A stretch of DNA of 64,000 nucleotides, taken from assembly GCA_003415625.1 (NCBI GenBank), contig PYIU01000007.1, forward strand, positions 1,798,001 to 1,862,000, written 5' to 3'. Origin of the DNA: Aquanectria penicillioides (taxonomy: Eukaryota > Ascomycota > Sordariomycetes > Hypocreales > Nectriaceae). The translations under genes and the position numbers were made by a program. Below the pieces are notes generated by a model. It was not told the DNA's origin and searched no databases. It worked only from the letters and a program-made list of their open reading frames with translations. This document shows, in pieces, positions 48,736 through 59,819 of the stretch; position 1 is the first letter of the stretch; every line of letters starts with the position of its first letter.

Positions 48736-50442
48736 TTAGATACCGAGGGTGAACTCGACGCCGACATCGATGTCACGAGCTGCATTCGCGTTAGCGTCTT
48801 ACGCACACCTACTTCTGCGGGTTTCCCCCCTGCAATTCAGTCATTTGGAGCAACTTACCCAGCTTGACCATCTTGGATAGCTGCACCGACTTCTCGGCGG
48901 CGCTTTGTAGGTCATCGATGGAGAAGATCTTGAGACCAGAGTTGTTGAGGATCTCGTGGGCCTTCTCGACGTTGGTACCCTGGAGACGAGCGATGATGGG
49001 GATCTTGAGGTTGAGGGCCTCGACGGTGTTGATCAGACCGGTGGCGATAAGATCGCAGCGGACGATACCACCGAAGATGTTGACGAAGATGGCAGAAACC
49101 TTGGGGTCGCTGGTGATGAGCTCGAAGGCCTCCTTGATGGCGGCGGGGTAGCACCACCACCGACATCGAGGAAGTTAGCGGGCTGACCGCCGTTCAGCTT
49201 GATGATGTCCATGGTAGCCATGGCAAGACCGGCACCGTTGACGAGGCAGCCAATGTCACCGTCGAGCTTGATGAAGTTGAGGCCGGACTGGGCGGCACGG
49301 ACCTCATCAGGATCCTCCTGGGTGGTGTCACGCCACTCAAAGACCTCCTTCTGGCGGAAGTCGGCGTTGTCGTCGAAACCGAACTTGGCGTCCATGCACA
49401 GGACCTGGTGGTCGGAAGTCTCGGACAGAGGGTTAATCTCGATCTGGGTGGAATCCTTCTCCTGGAAGATCTTGTAGAGCTTCTGGATGGTGTCCTTGGC
49501 ATCCTCGATGCACTGCTCGCTGAAGCCGAGCTTGGTGGCAATATCACGGGCAATCTCGTCGGTGACACCAGTCTTGATGTCAATGTATGTGGTGTTGATG
49601 GCATCAGGGTTCTCCTTGGCAACAGTCTCAATGTCCATACCGCCCTGGGAGGAGGAGACGATGACGGGAGTCTGGGTGGCACGGTCCATGAGGATAGCAA
49701 GATAGAACTCGCGACGCACGAACTTGCGCTCGCAAATGTAGACGGAGTTGCAGAGACGGCCGCCAGCGCCGGTCTGCTTGGTGATGAGCTTCTGGCCGAT
49801 CATCTGCTCGGCGAACATCTCAGCCTCGTGGGGAGAGTAGATGACACGGACACCGCCCTTGAGGCCGTTGCTGAAGGTACCCTTTCCACGACCACCGGCG
49901 AGAACCTGGGCCTTGATGACCATATCCTCGGTACCGATCTTCTGAGCGACCTCCTTGGCTTCCTGGGCGGTCTTGGCGACGGCACCCTTGGGAACGCCTA
50001 CGCCATACTGTTGACATCATGGGTGGTTAGCTACGCGGAGAGGTCCAGGCTAGATAGGTACAGATACAGATACGGATACAGATGCAGATATGCAGATATG
50101 GATGGGCAGATAGGGGGTTCGTGTCATGATGCATCCATGCGCCATGCAAAGGGTAGGGTGGCATTTACCTGTCGTAGGAGGTCGGCGGAGAGGTACTCGT
50201 GGATGCTCAGAGCTCTTCGTTGTTGGGCAATGCCGGGGAATCTGACAGCGGGAGCGATCTGGGTCTGTAGACGACGTAAGCGTCAGCTGTCATGAGCTCC
50301 TCTAGCGGAGAGCGTAGGGCGGAGAGCGTCTCATGGCATGGCGACCCAGTCGAGGTCGAACCAAGCTTTTGGCGCGGGTCGTACGTACCTTGGAAGCGTT
50401 GATGGCCGAGGCCAGGACACGACTGCGACCGATGTTGAACAT
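48736..50442 (-). CDS. LSC2: Succinyl-CoA ligase beta subunit, mitochondrial
   Basis: This is the ATP-grasp beta subunit of succinate-CoA ligase, the TCA-cycle step that makes ATP or GTP from succinyl-CoA in the mitochondrial matrix. Exons 50442-50389, 50264-50169, 50007-48859 and 48779-48736 give about 447 residues. A presequence (MFNIGRSRVLASAINASK, then a RRALS segment) precedes LSIHEYLSADLLRQYGVGVPKG. Nucleotide-grasp motifs follow: VIKAQVLAGGRGKGTF, then EINPLSET, GCLVNGAGLAMATMD and FLDVGGGAT, with GGIVRCDLIA late in the protein. The frame breaks at GGGG 49145-49148 (minus-strand CCCC). One extra C gives GGGATPAAIKEAFELI, so a sequence error is likely. The last exon encodes LARDIDVGVEFTLGI. 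Confidence 0.95.
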
Positions 50443-52159
50443 GATGGCGGATGGGGAGAGAGGAGGATTACGAACGAAAGGGAGGAGAGGAGAACAGTGG
50501 TTTTGGTGTTGCGTGGGAGGTCGCAAGCAAAATGGGAGGATTGGGGGAGGGAAGAATTTCGGAGGCGATTTGGCGAGACGAGAGTAAAGCTGTCACGTCC
50601 CGAGTTGGAGACACCCGGGCGCCGCTTAATCAGGTCGCGGGTTCCTCCTTGGTTCCTCCTTGGTTTCTGCTGCAGCGCCGGTACATGAGGTACGAAGAGG
50701 TACCAGGTACGTACTGGCGGAAGGAGGCCAACAACCCAGTTGGGGACCCAGTGGCCCAGTGCTTGCACGGGATTTGTCGGGCTAGGGCCGAGGCGGCGGA
50801 AAAAGATTTTGGCCGAGGCGGATTGGCGCAAGGTGAGTGGCCGAAGCTGGGGATTCAAGCTAACCGGGGAGCCGACAGGTGACGACAATGTGCAGGGCAG
50901 CAGGGCAATTCAACGCCCGGACAAGAGAGAAAAAGCCTGTTGTGTAGCTGCAATGTACTGGAACTTGGTCTGCGGGAGAACAGGCGACTGATCAAAAAGC
51001 CACCACTAGCCGCGGCCTCGACGAGGTGTGCGATGCTTGGCTTCTGGCTTCCTCGGTGAGCAGCAAGTACATGTACCGAGGGCGAGTTTTTGAAGTGTGT
51101 GTGCACAGCTGCTCCCTACCTGATCGAGAGCCTTGTTGCATGGGTAAGGTAGGTGCCTAGGTACCTATCTCGGTTCGTATTGTATATCCTTTTTTTCTAC
51201 TCATGATTCTTCCCTTTCATGAACATCAACACCAAACACAAAAGCCCCCATTCATATTTCCCTCAATGAGACCGCCCCCTTCCATTCCGTAAAAATCTCT
51301 TTCGTGCCCCAAAAAGTCATCCACTCGGTCACCAAGCTCCAGCTCCTGACCTGTCCGATGGCGAGTCTCGCTCGCCGTAGCATCCACCGTTAGCAGCCCG
51401 CTTATCCCCTTTCGGCATCCCACCACCCCTGCGCCGGCACAACACCACCGAGGTAACGGCGACGTCAGGGTTCCAGCATCTCCAGCAAAGTACGTAACGG
51501 CTAAGGCCGAAACCCTCATCCAAAACGCACCTTCGGTCATACAAGTCCGTCCTTCGTCGCGGACACATCCCCATTGTTGGGGCGGCAAAGCCAGCCTTCT
51601 TCACGGCTTTCTGGTGTCCGTCTCTGCAGCTGCGAGCGAACGAATTATTATCCTGAATTTTGGGGTGTGGAGGGAATTCAACATGCGAGGTGGAAGCCCG
51701 GCTTTCGGCTACACATGTGCCTTCTTGACCGAACATTTGTCCACGGTTCCACATTGACGACCTGGCCGCATATTGAACGAGTTTCCGTCATGTCATTCAT
51801 CGACGGGGGGGCCGTTCCATAAGCGTCTGTACTGCGCTGTACTGTACCTACAGGCGGCTCTGTGTCCAGGGGATTCGGCCTGTAGCCGATTGCTTTTCTA
51901 GCATGTGGTCTGTCCAACGCAATCTCTCACCTCATCTCTCATACGTTTTGTTATCTTGATCCCAACCGCACTCTGCTGGTTTGACATGGTCTTTCGATAA
52001 GGGCATCGTAGCATACATGCATTCGTACATATTTAGCGTTTCTTGACGCAAAAACTAAAAAGAGTAGGGGAAAAAAGTGTACCCCTTGACGCCTCCCAGG
52101 TGTCTTGACAGGTGGACCTAGAGCAAAACTCCTTTTACACAGCATCTTAAATCATGCCC
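50443..52159. other. Intergenic region between lsc2 (5') and the alkyltransferase gene (3')
   Basis: 1.7 kb holding the lsc2 promoter. It contains TACGTACC/GGTACGTAC-type motifs near 50690-50718 and an AGGTAGGTGCCTAGGTACCT palindromic cluster at 51148-51167. The overlapping ORFs on both strands have no recognised motifs. Confidence 0.5.
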
Positions 52160-52657
52160 TCACACAAACCCACAAAATGGCGTCCCGATCACCTTCCCCT
52201 TCTCATCGAGCCTAACCCCCTCACCCCGCAATAGCTTCTTCTTCTCGTCAATCGTGATCCCCTCGCCGTCCCGTGGCCACTTGCCCTTGAACCCGCCCAG
52301 CGCGCCCCCGGTGGCCACCACGCGGTGGCACGGCACTCCGGGGGCGAACGGGTTGCGCCGTAGCGCGTTACCCACCGCTCGCGGGGACGATTCGAGATAT
52401 GCCGCGAGCAGCCCATACGTTGTAAAGTGGCCCCGCGGGATCTGGCACAGGGCTGTCCAGACCCGTTTCTCGAAAGGGGTCCGCTGGGCGGCGTTGATGC
52501 GCGCGAGTTGCGGATGCATCGAGACAGGGAAGTGTGTTGGGAATGAGGAAGCTTCACCGGACGGTGTTGGCTCTAGTTGAGGAGATGCCGTCTTTGAAAT
52601 CTTGGATTTTCCGCTCTCCACGGGATCCTCGAGTTGTCGCTTCTTGCCGACTGTCAT
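52160..52657 (-). CDS. MGT1: Methylated-DNA-protein cysteine methyltransferase (O6-alkylguanine-DNA alkyltransferase)
   Basis: A suicide repair protein that moves alkyl groups from O6-alkylguanine to its own Cys. It is a single exon of 165 residues. A Lys/Ser/Pro-rich N-terminal extension of about 58 residues (KKRQLEDPVESGKSK) precedes the DNA-binding/active-site domain TPFEKRVWTALCQIPRG. The active-site motif GVPCHRVV (Cys110) and the helix RAVGNALRRNP with the nucleotide-flipping Arg (R93) are intact, as is the conserved Tyr81. Because Cys is present, it is a true transferase rather than an Atl1-type alkyltransferase-like protein. The N-terminal zinc domain of longer homologues is missing, as is common in short forms. 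The ATG at 52657 is the first one in frame. Confidence 0.93.
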   Translation of the reverse strand: MTVGKKRQLEDPVESGKSKISKTASPQLEPTPSGEASSFPTHFPVSMHPQLARINAAQRTPFEKRVWTALCQIPRGHFTTYGLLAAYLESSPRAVGNALRRNPFAPGVPCHRVVATGGALGGFKGKWPRDGEGITIDEKKKLLRGEGVRLDEKGKVIGTPFCGFV

Positions 52658-53537
52658 ATTGTGTGGTGATTGGAGCTTGCTTGTGTGACTTTGACGGGTT
52701 GTGATTATCGCCCAAAAGATCAACACACCTAGGCTCAATTTATAGATTTGAGAACAAGTACAAATCTAAAGATGATTTCTTGCTAGGTCGTAGACATGCC
52801 GCCAGAACGAGTCATCTTTATTATATACGGTGTGATTACCGTGCGTCATTCGAAAGGGCGCGATGAGCCGATATCCAAAGCAACACACATCGCGAAGTCA
52901 TGTGACATGCCATCAATGCCACGCCTTCGTAGACGAAGGACTAGCCTGACGGGGGCAATTACGAAAGAAAAGAGAAGCAAAAGCAGTATGTACTTCGTGA
53001 GGAACTTGGTAAGTAATATGCTGTGTTTTCTATGTATGTTACACATTCGCGATGAGGTCAAACATGAAACCATCTTCATGCATATCGCGGATGAAGTAGT
53101 CAAGGATGTGATCAATGTAGACATACTCTCGTATAGATATTCTCAATCAAGAGTAGGCAGGTAGTTTGTTTGTCTCCATTCTAACCCAACGCCAATAATT
53201 ATGCCATAATCCGGGAACTGACCCCTTCATCCGGGGCTCGCAAGCCCCCTGTTTTTATTTTCGTGTTACAAAAAGGCACCAGCTCTAAATACCGCTTCCG
53301 CGTGCTGTTTTCGCTGCCTCAGATGCTGCAGAGGCTATCACCCCCGGCATTTGGGAGGAATATCCCTTATGATAGGTGTTTATGATAATGTGAGGTAGAC
53401 GTTGTGGCTTCCCTGCATGGGGTGTGCCGGCTTGTGTCTATCTATCATCTACGTCATGTCGTGTAGAATATAATTTCACCGGGTTTTGGCTATTGCCACC
53501 TGGCATTCAACGGCGCCAGAATGCTGCATGTCATTGC
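52658..53537. other. Intergenic region without a gene
   Basis: 0.9 kb between the alkyltransferase gene (5' side) and isa1 (3' side). No motif or ORF is convincing. Confidence 0.5.
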
Positions 53538-54296
53538 TTATACCATGAATGACTCTCCGCAGCCACATTCCTCCTCTGGAAAAGTGCGTTAGCAGCATGT
53601 TCTAAGTGTATTCATCACATGAAGATATGGCTCACTGATGTTGGGGTTCTTGAAGACGAAGCGCTGGTTTAGCTTATCCTCGGTCCAGTCCATCTCGCTG
53701 CCGATGATGCTAAACAGCGCTTTGCTATCAATCAACACCTTGACTCCGTCCTGCTCGACCGTCTCATCGAACATGCCTGCCTTGTCGACGAACTCGAGGT
53801 GGTAGGCCAATCCGCTGCAACCTCGGTTGCGCACGCCAACCTTGATGAGCTTGGGCTCGGGCTGGTCCAGCAATGCCTTCAATTGCTCGACGGCGGCGGG
53901 GGTTAGCTTCATGGCGGCCTTGCGGGCGCGTAGCTTTGGTCGGGGCCGAGCAGCCTTGGGCTTTGCGGCAGTCTTCTCGGTGGTCTTGGGGGCGGGAGGC
54001 GGAGCCTGAGGAGTAGTTTGAGGGGTGGCGGCGGCAGGGCGAGAGGGAGCTGCCTCTTGGTGTTGGATCTGCTGCTCTTGAGGAGGAGGTCGTGTCTCGT
54101 GGACCTTGGGAAGGGGTTCGGGCTGGGAGATGGGCGTCTCGTGGACGTCGTCGCCCCTCCGCGGCGGAGAATTGATGCTGGAGGGAAGAGAGTAGGAATG
54201 GTAGGCGAGGGCGATGGGGCGCGACGAGGAGAAATGCCGCAGGGCATTGCAGCCTTGTCGCAGAGCGACTCTGGTCACCGATCGAGGGACGAACAT
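53538..54296 (-). CDS. isa1: Iron-sulfur cluster assembly protein Isa1 (A-type)
   Basis: Isa1 acts late in the mitochondrial ISC pathway, with Isa2 and Iba57, to form 4Fe-4S clusters. Exons 54296-53636 and 53575-53538 give 232 residues. The first 35 or so residues are a presequence (MFVPRSVTRVALRQG, HFSSSRP). A long Pro/Gln/Ala-rich linker of about 90 residues and a basic KPKLRARK-like segment follow. The A-type domain is in order: MKLTPAAVEQLKALL, then VGVRNRGCSGLAYHLEF (first Cys), and the C-terminal KEECGCGESFMV with the Cys pair. The second exon is only 38 nt but carries that essential CGC motif, so reading through the 60 nt intron wrongly ends the protein at a TAA near 53589. The Pro-rich linker is longer than in yeast. 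Confidence 0.95.
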
Positions 54297-55680
54297 GGTC
54301 GGCGCATGGAGTTGACGGATTCCCGCTGGTGAACGAATGCCTGGGCTGCGGCGTGGTGTTTGAGTGAGGACAATCGGCTGGCAGGTGGATTGGAAAGCAA
54401 AAGCCCTCCGGCCGGCTGCTCGGGGCTAAAAGGCGTTTGGAGCCGGAGAACCGAAGGGGCGAGCTTGTATGTCATGGGGTGCAGACCCGACATCCACCGA
54501 GCCAATCACGCGCCGAGAATTACTCAGATCGCAACCCTGGTGGCGTGACGAATGACCAACTGGGGCGCGCAGACGATGGGAATCGCTCAAATGGGAACTT
54601 GGTTAGAAACATATGACATGGATAAAGTCATTGGCCATTGTTCAGCTGGCCGTTTTCGTCTGCTTGTCTCTCTTTCGAGCATTTGGCTCTGTCCCCTTTG
54701 ACGCAAACTCTTCCCCAGACTCTCTCCATCTAACCCACTCATTACTAAGCAAAAAGAAAATTTCAGCATCCACCACTTCCAACGAGGTATTGACTCCTAG
54801 TCAGCAATGTCTTTTTAAGCCCGCCCTATTGGTTCATCCGCTCGTTTCGTTCCAGGTCCCTCAATACTACCAGAACATATTCTTATTTTCTTTTCACACC
54901 TATTTTAGAATTGGAACGATGCGGTCCTCTGTTTGACACTGGAGGAATTAAATTGCCTCTACAGTGGACGCCTTGGCCTTGCCTATGCCTATGCCTATAC
55001 CTACTTAATAAGGCAGCATGAAGCCTGTAGTCGTACAAAGTTACTTGACAAAATGATAACGCAGCTAGTAATTCCTTAAAAAAAAATAAGACAAATAAAA
55101 TTCATCACCATAATTATCACAATAACGGCCCCACTAGCAAGTCTATCGATCAACTTCACCGCATCAGTCAGCATAACCTATGCTCTGTTGGCTTGGCATA
55201 TCCTTGGAAGCCAGTGTGGCTGTAAATGCCAGTCTATGGCCGCCGAAACGGTCCAGGTAGAAACATCGTATGAGAGCCTGGTATAAATCGACTTTAGATC
55301 ATATTTTGGGGCTTAGCTATAACTGTTTCCCTTCCCCATAGTCTGGTTGAGTCTCGACCAAGGATGCTCCGCCAATCATAGGCCAACCACAGGCCACATC
55401 CAGGATGAGTGCATACAGATCCTTGTGGAAGTAGACCAATAAGAATCATAATCAAGCGCTGGCTGTTGAACATGACCGGACCACTTTGTGTGTCTGCATC
55501 AATCCACACCAACAGCGCTCAGCACACATCTGCCTAATCAGACAACGTTCACTTTCTCAACTCGGTTAAATAAATCATCAAAACCACTCAGCAAAGGCGC
55601 GAGATACTCTCTCTCATACATTGATTCTTATCGTTAAATGGCAAGGCACCGGCCCCAGGACGAAACTCTTCATCAAAATC
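54297..55680. other. Intergenic region before the HET gene, transition to A/T-richer DNA
   Basis: 1.4 kb between two divergently read genes. From about 54,970 the base composition falls towards A/T (for example 55070-55130). CCTATGCCTATGCCTATACCTAC occurs near 54978-55000. I see no gene. Confidence 0.5.
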
Positions 55681-57645
55681 ATGTTCATCTATAAACCCCT
55701 CCGTTTCAACACCTCCGAAATCAGACTTGTCCGTTTCATTGAGCCTACTGACACAACTGCACCAATCCAGTTGGAACTTCGTCACGCCTCGTTAGATGAC
55801 GCCAGCTATGATGCACTCTCTTATGTTTGGGGCAATGTTGATAACCTTACCTATATCACGATTGATGGCGAGCCCTTTGCCATCGGCCGCAATTTGTATG
55901 CCGGGTTAAAGCAGCTCCGCGACAACGGGGTACAATCCTGGTTTTGGGTTGACTCCATCTGCATTCGACAGTCAGACCTGGAGGAGAAGACTTGGCAGGT
56001 CAAACAGATGCGGGACGTCTTTGGAAGTGCAGAGGTCGTATATGTTTGGCTCGGGCCAGGTTCTGATGACTCTGATAGAATTATGGACTTTGTGCTCCGA
56101 GTTGGCACTCGAGCAGTGGACGTTGGTGTTTTAGATTTAACAAGGTCGTGGCGGTTGAATGGTGAAGTTCGGGAATATATTAAAACGAGGCAATCACTCC
56201 AACAAGACCAAACTGAAGGTAACACAACAGGATCGGAGTTGGCTCGCTTTTTCTTCGATCTTTTCCACGAACCGGGTCTACAGAGACAGCCAGCTCCCGA
56301 AGAAGCTCTGGTGCCCGGAATCCGAGATGTCCTCCAACGAGATTATTGGCATAGAATCTGGATCGTTCAAGAAATCTCAGTCGCCAAAGACCCAGTAATT
56401 CTCTGCGGTACGAAAAGCGCTCCACTCGACATATTCGACGGAATATTCTCAGCAATCGATATTGCCATACATTCAGAATCAGCCCTTCTCAATGAGAATA
56501 CGAGAGGGTTCGCTTGGGCGTTGTCGGGCACATTCTACGAGAATGTGCCTCTACATACACGAAGCCGATATCGCTGCCAGGAGGAGATACGGCTCTCAGA
56601 TCTCATCCTACACAAATCAGCGGCCCCAGGCCGTCCATTCTACTCTGCCACGGATGCTCGAGATATTCTGTTCGGACTCCTCGGAGTCGTTACGGATGGA
56701 GATAAGCTAGGCCTGCGCATAAACTATAGGCTGAGCCTCGTCGAAGTCTTTACCACGATGACCAGGGCGCTGATGATCGACGGGAATAAGGGTCGCTCTA
56801 GGTATAGCCTAGACATGTGTGTCCCGAGAGAACAGAATCCAGATGGTTTGCCTAGCTGGGTCCCCGATTGGCGAGAGGTCGGCAAGTATGGTCTGTCAGT
56901 GTGGCCAATAAGTGTGCATCGTCGTTTCAATACTACTATGGGTATCCCAGAGCCACCGGCTCACATATCTCACAACGAGAATGACCCGCTCGAACTCCTT
57001 CGTCGCAGTGGGTGTCGCGTGGATATTATTACAGAAGTTATGCAGCCAGCTCAGTGGGAGCGCTCGGATGATTGGGGACCAACATGGATACGGGATCCGG
57101 AAGCTTGGTTCGCTTCCATCATCGACTTTACCAAGCTAGGCCCCGAATCAGGTCCAGCGGAAGATTATGTGTGGCGAACTGTATCAAGGGACGATAACAC
57201 CTGGGCAGGTGCTTATACCCGAGACCAGATGGACAAGCCTATAGTTCGAAAGATGGCACGCGGGATACCCATACCTATTGAAGATTTAAGTCAAAATGAG
57301 TTGGAGAATATCAGTCACGTTATCAGCCGGTACCGAGCTGGTGCGACATTTGAAGAGCAGCTCAAATGGTATCAACGAGACTGGCGCACATCACGCGGAC
57401 ATTCCAATCGTGGGAGGACATTATTTAAGACGACAAAAAGCATGTTGGGCCTTGGGCATGTGGCCATCCAGCCCGGAGATATCGTAACCCTCCTCTGGGG
57501 TTTAAATTCGCCCATAATCTTGCGGCCTCGGAACAGGGGTGATGGACCCGGCTTCACGTTTGTGGGAGATGCGTACGTAGATGGGATCATGGACGGAGAA
57601 TTTCTCAAGATGTCACCGGTACACGAGGAGTTTGATATCTATTAA
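55681..57645 (+). CDS. HET (heterokaryon incompatibility) domain protein
   Basis: A single exon of 654 residues. Three hallmark blocks of the fungal HET domain are clear: YDALSYVWG (43-51), SWFWVDSICIRQ (about 86-97) and DYWHRIWIVQEIS (221-233). HET domains are TIR-like death-effector modules in non-self recognition, often fused to sensors. Here the C-terminal roughly 400 residues show no NACHT, WD40 or ankyrin repeats that I can see. They include DARDILFGLLGVVTDG, a familiar segment of stand-alone HET proteins, and end FVGDAYVDGIMDGEFLK, also usual for the family. The start chosen is MFIYKPLRFN. Codon use is A/T-richer than in the genes to the left. The frame is intact over 1.96 kb beside a decayed region, so the gene is probably functional. 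Confidence 0.93.
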   Translation: MFIYKPLRFNTSEIRLVRFIEPTDTTAPIQLELRHASLDDASYDALSYVWGNVDNLTYITIDGEPFAIGRNLYAGLKQLRDNGVQSWFWVDSICIRQSDLEEKTWQVKQMRDVFGSAEVVYVWLGPGSDDSDRIMDFVLRVGTRAVDVGVLDLTRSWRLNGEVREYIKTRQSLQQDQTEGNTTGSELARFFFDLFHEPGLQRQPAPEEALVPGIRDVLQRDYWHRIWIVQEISVAKDPVILCGTKSAPLDIFDGIFSAIDIAIHSESALLNENTRGFAWALSGTFYENVPLHTRSRYRCQEEIRLSDLILHKSAAPGRPFYSATDARDILFGLLGVVTDGDKLGLRINYRLSLVEVFTTMTRALMIDGNKGRSRYSLDMCVPREQNPDGLPSWVPDWREVGKYGLSVWPISVHRRFNTTMGIPEPPAHISHNENDPLELLRRSGCRVDIITEVMQPAQWERSDDWGPTWIRDPEAWFASIIDFTKLGPESGPAEDYVWRTVSRDDNTWAGAYTRDQMDKPIVRKMARGIPIPIEDLSQNELENISHVISRYRAGATFEEQLKWYQRDWRTSRGHSNRGRTLFKTTKSMLGLGHVAIQPGDIVTLLWGLNSPIILRPRNRGDGPGFTFVGDAYVDGIMDGEFLKMSPVHEEFDIY

Positions 57646-57729
57646 TGAGAGACGACACAGGCATGACGGTGTTTTTTTTTTTTTTTTGCAACACTGCCAG
57701 TATGAAGCAATTCACGGCCGCACCCTAAC
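57646..57729. other. Spacer between the HET gene and 5S rRNA
   Basis: 84 bp with a T16-type run near 57671-57686. This could serve as a terminator-like element for antisense transcription, but its role is unknown. Confidence 0.4.
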
Positions 57730-57848
57730 ACATACGACCACAGCTCTTAGAAAATACGGGATCCCGTCCGCTCTCCCATAGTCAAACTGAGAAGCGGTGA
57801 ATTAGTACTCGGGTCGGTGACGACCGGGGAATCCTCGCTGTTGTATGT
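57730..57848 (+). rRNA. 5S ribosomal RNA gene (dispersed copy)
   Basis: The 119 nt begin ACATACGACC and end GTTGTATGT, the conserved ends of fungal 5S rRNA. The ends pair over nine bases. GCTCTTAG pairs with CTGAGAAGC with one bulged A (helix II). GGTCG-GTGA-CGACC forms a perfect hairpin. The internal control region is recognisable (GGGATCCCGTCCGCTCTCCCATAG and GGGTCGGTGACGACC). A T6 run follows directly as a Pol III terminator. Dispersed rather than tandem 5S genes are normal in Pezizomycotina. Pairing looks intact, so it is probably transcribed. Confidence 0.92.
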
Positions 57849-59780
57849 TTTTTGCAACTTGTGGGTGCTTTCTATTTTTGATACCCTGCACCATTTACGC
57901 CATTTGCCACTTTTTGAGGTCTAATGCGGAGGCTAATTGTAGATGTAGTTGGCTGATATGTTGCTTTAGATGGTAAAATCTAGGATATGATTTGAAGGAT
58001 AGGCATAGTGACACCTAGGAAACAGAATCGTTGTTGAAATAACTTATTATTGATCGATTTCTATTAGTAAGTTATAGACTATTTGATAAGCACTCTTTAA
58101 GATACCATCCACGGAACTCAATTACTTCGAGCTGGTATAAAGCAATCAGCTCATGTATCCTGGTGTATGTTATAAGGATGTAGGTACTTAGTAAATGTCA
58201 AGGATTCTACAAGAAGAAAACCATTATATTAATATGTCTCATCGGATACCATTCATCTTCTGTTCGACAAGGTATGTCGCGTCGTAGATCGTGCTGATAC
58301 CACTAGCATGTCGTCCTTGCACAGATTTTGCTCCTTCAAGACTTCTTAGGCATGAGCTAGACCGAGGACTCAACAATACCTGCATCAGAACTCCGTTGCA
58401 TTATACCTCAACAGTGACTCTATAGATGGGGTTCTTGACCTGATAAATGCTGGTTCATCATTTGACACAAGTGAGGAGGTGTTGCGGCAAAACTGAATTG
58501 ACGTTTTATCTTGGATTTTCGAGAGAAAGAGGAGTAAGTAATTTATTCAACAACTAAACCGAAAGAGCCCAGGTAGCAGCCCCCAATGAACGCCTTGGAC
58601 GTATCGGTGCCCCTGAGAATCCTTTTATCTGAGCTGGAACTATCTGCTGGAGAGCGGACGGTACAGTATGACATTCATGAAAGGAAGAACTCCCACTTCT
58701 CAGACGTGCACCAGTCACTTCAAACTCTTCATCCTGATTTTCATTGGGAGTTGCGGTTGGAAGGCGTGATCAAAGCCAAGCTGTTCGCACCTGGCTAGAA
58801 TCCAGATTGAGGCCTCAGCGACGACCGACGATTTGGAGCCGTTGTAGTTGGATGATGAGAGAAAGGAGAGGACTTCCAAGATTTATCAGCGCATCCAGAT
58901 CTGCCTCCCTCACTGTAAGCAACATCTAAACCGAGCCGCGTCATTGGCTATGAACGTGTCTTTGTTCTATCGAGATGATGTGTGGAAACTACTTCATTTA
59001 CCAGCGTTGTGAAACACATAACTAGAACGGCTTATGATCCAGTGGCAATAACAGAAATAAGTTGCGCAGAGCAGGGTAATGAAGCAAACACTATCTTCCG
59101 ATGCCGACCTCATGGGCTACGGACGACAAAAAGAAAAAAAAAGAGATTATAGAAGCAGGGAATTGTGATCCTGAAGAGGGCCTCGTCGTCGAGCCTCATA
59201 GCGAGGATTCAATGGCTTGGGATCAAAATGTGGATACTGCAGAGCAGAAATCGATTTCAACAAGTTTATTTCAAGCTCTGACTAGGAAATAAGTGGCTCT
59301 CGTTTATCTTAATTTAGTATCATTTCCACAGATTGGCGACTTCACTCAGGAAGCAGCAACCGTTGTTGACGAGGCGAGGCTGCAATTGACGTTCTCAGGC
59401 CTAGGTTAAGACGATCTAGAAGAATCAATCATGTGGCGAGTTGCTCAAATTCCCGTTCCTAGTCAACTGCAGGAAGCTCGGAGAACAAGAAGTGAGACTG
59501 GTCAAAAACATGGCGGGTGACGCCTCCCAGCAAGTAGCCAAGGGCTTCCAGTGCTATTTCACCTGCCAACATTCAATGTCTGAAAAGACTGGTTCTGCAT
59601 CACGTAGAACACGAAAGTTAAGGCAGGATTGAGAGATTATAATGAAATGAAATGAAGACCATAAGATAACTTGTGTGAATTCTGTTGTCCAGTTGCAAGG
59701 GTTTTGGGAGGAAGCTGCCACGTGTGGCACGGACCATGCGGCCGCAAAGGGTTATAACTATTTTCAACATTTCGTTGAGT
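57849..59780. other. Degenerate accessory DNA between two 5S copies
   Basis: 1.9 kb of moderately A/T-rich sequence with only short ORFs (about 60-70 codons near 58586, 59101 and 59441) and no recognised motif. They may be remnants of one or more decayed genes, but I cannot show this. Confidence 0.45.
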
Positions 59781-59819
59781 ATATACGACTATAGCTCTTA
59801 GAAAATATGGGATCCCGTC
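59781..59819 (+). pseudogene. Truncated, C-to-T mutated 5S rRNA copy (nt 1-39)
   Basis: The 39 bases align without gaps to nt 1-39 of the intact 5S gene at 57730. The four differences are all C to T, three of them in CpA context and one in CpG, as RIP would produce. Identity ends abruptly after GATCCCGTC, inside the 5S coding region. The next base starts unrelated sequence that passes into the A+T-rich block. This is a 5S relic or the edge of an insertion into a 5S gene. Confidence 0.85.

Noticed and set aside
57720..57732. ACCCTAACAC as a telomere repeat trace
   Set aside because: Only one partial TTAGGG-type unit is present, and it runs into the 5S gene start.
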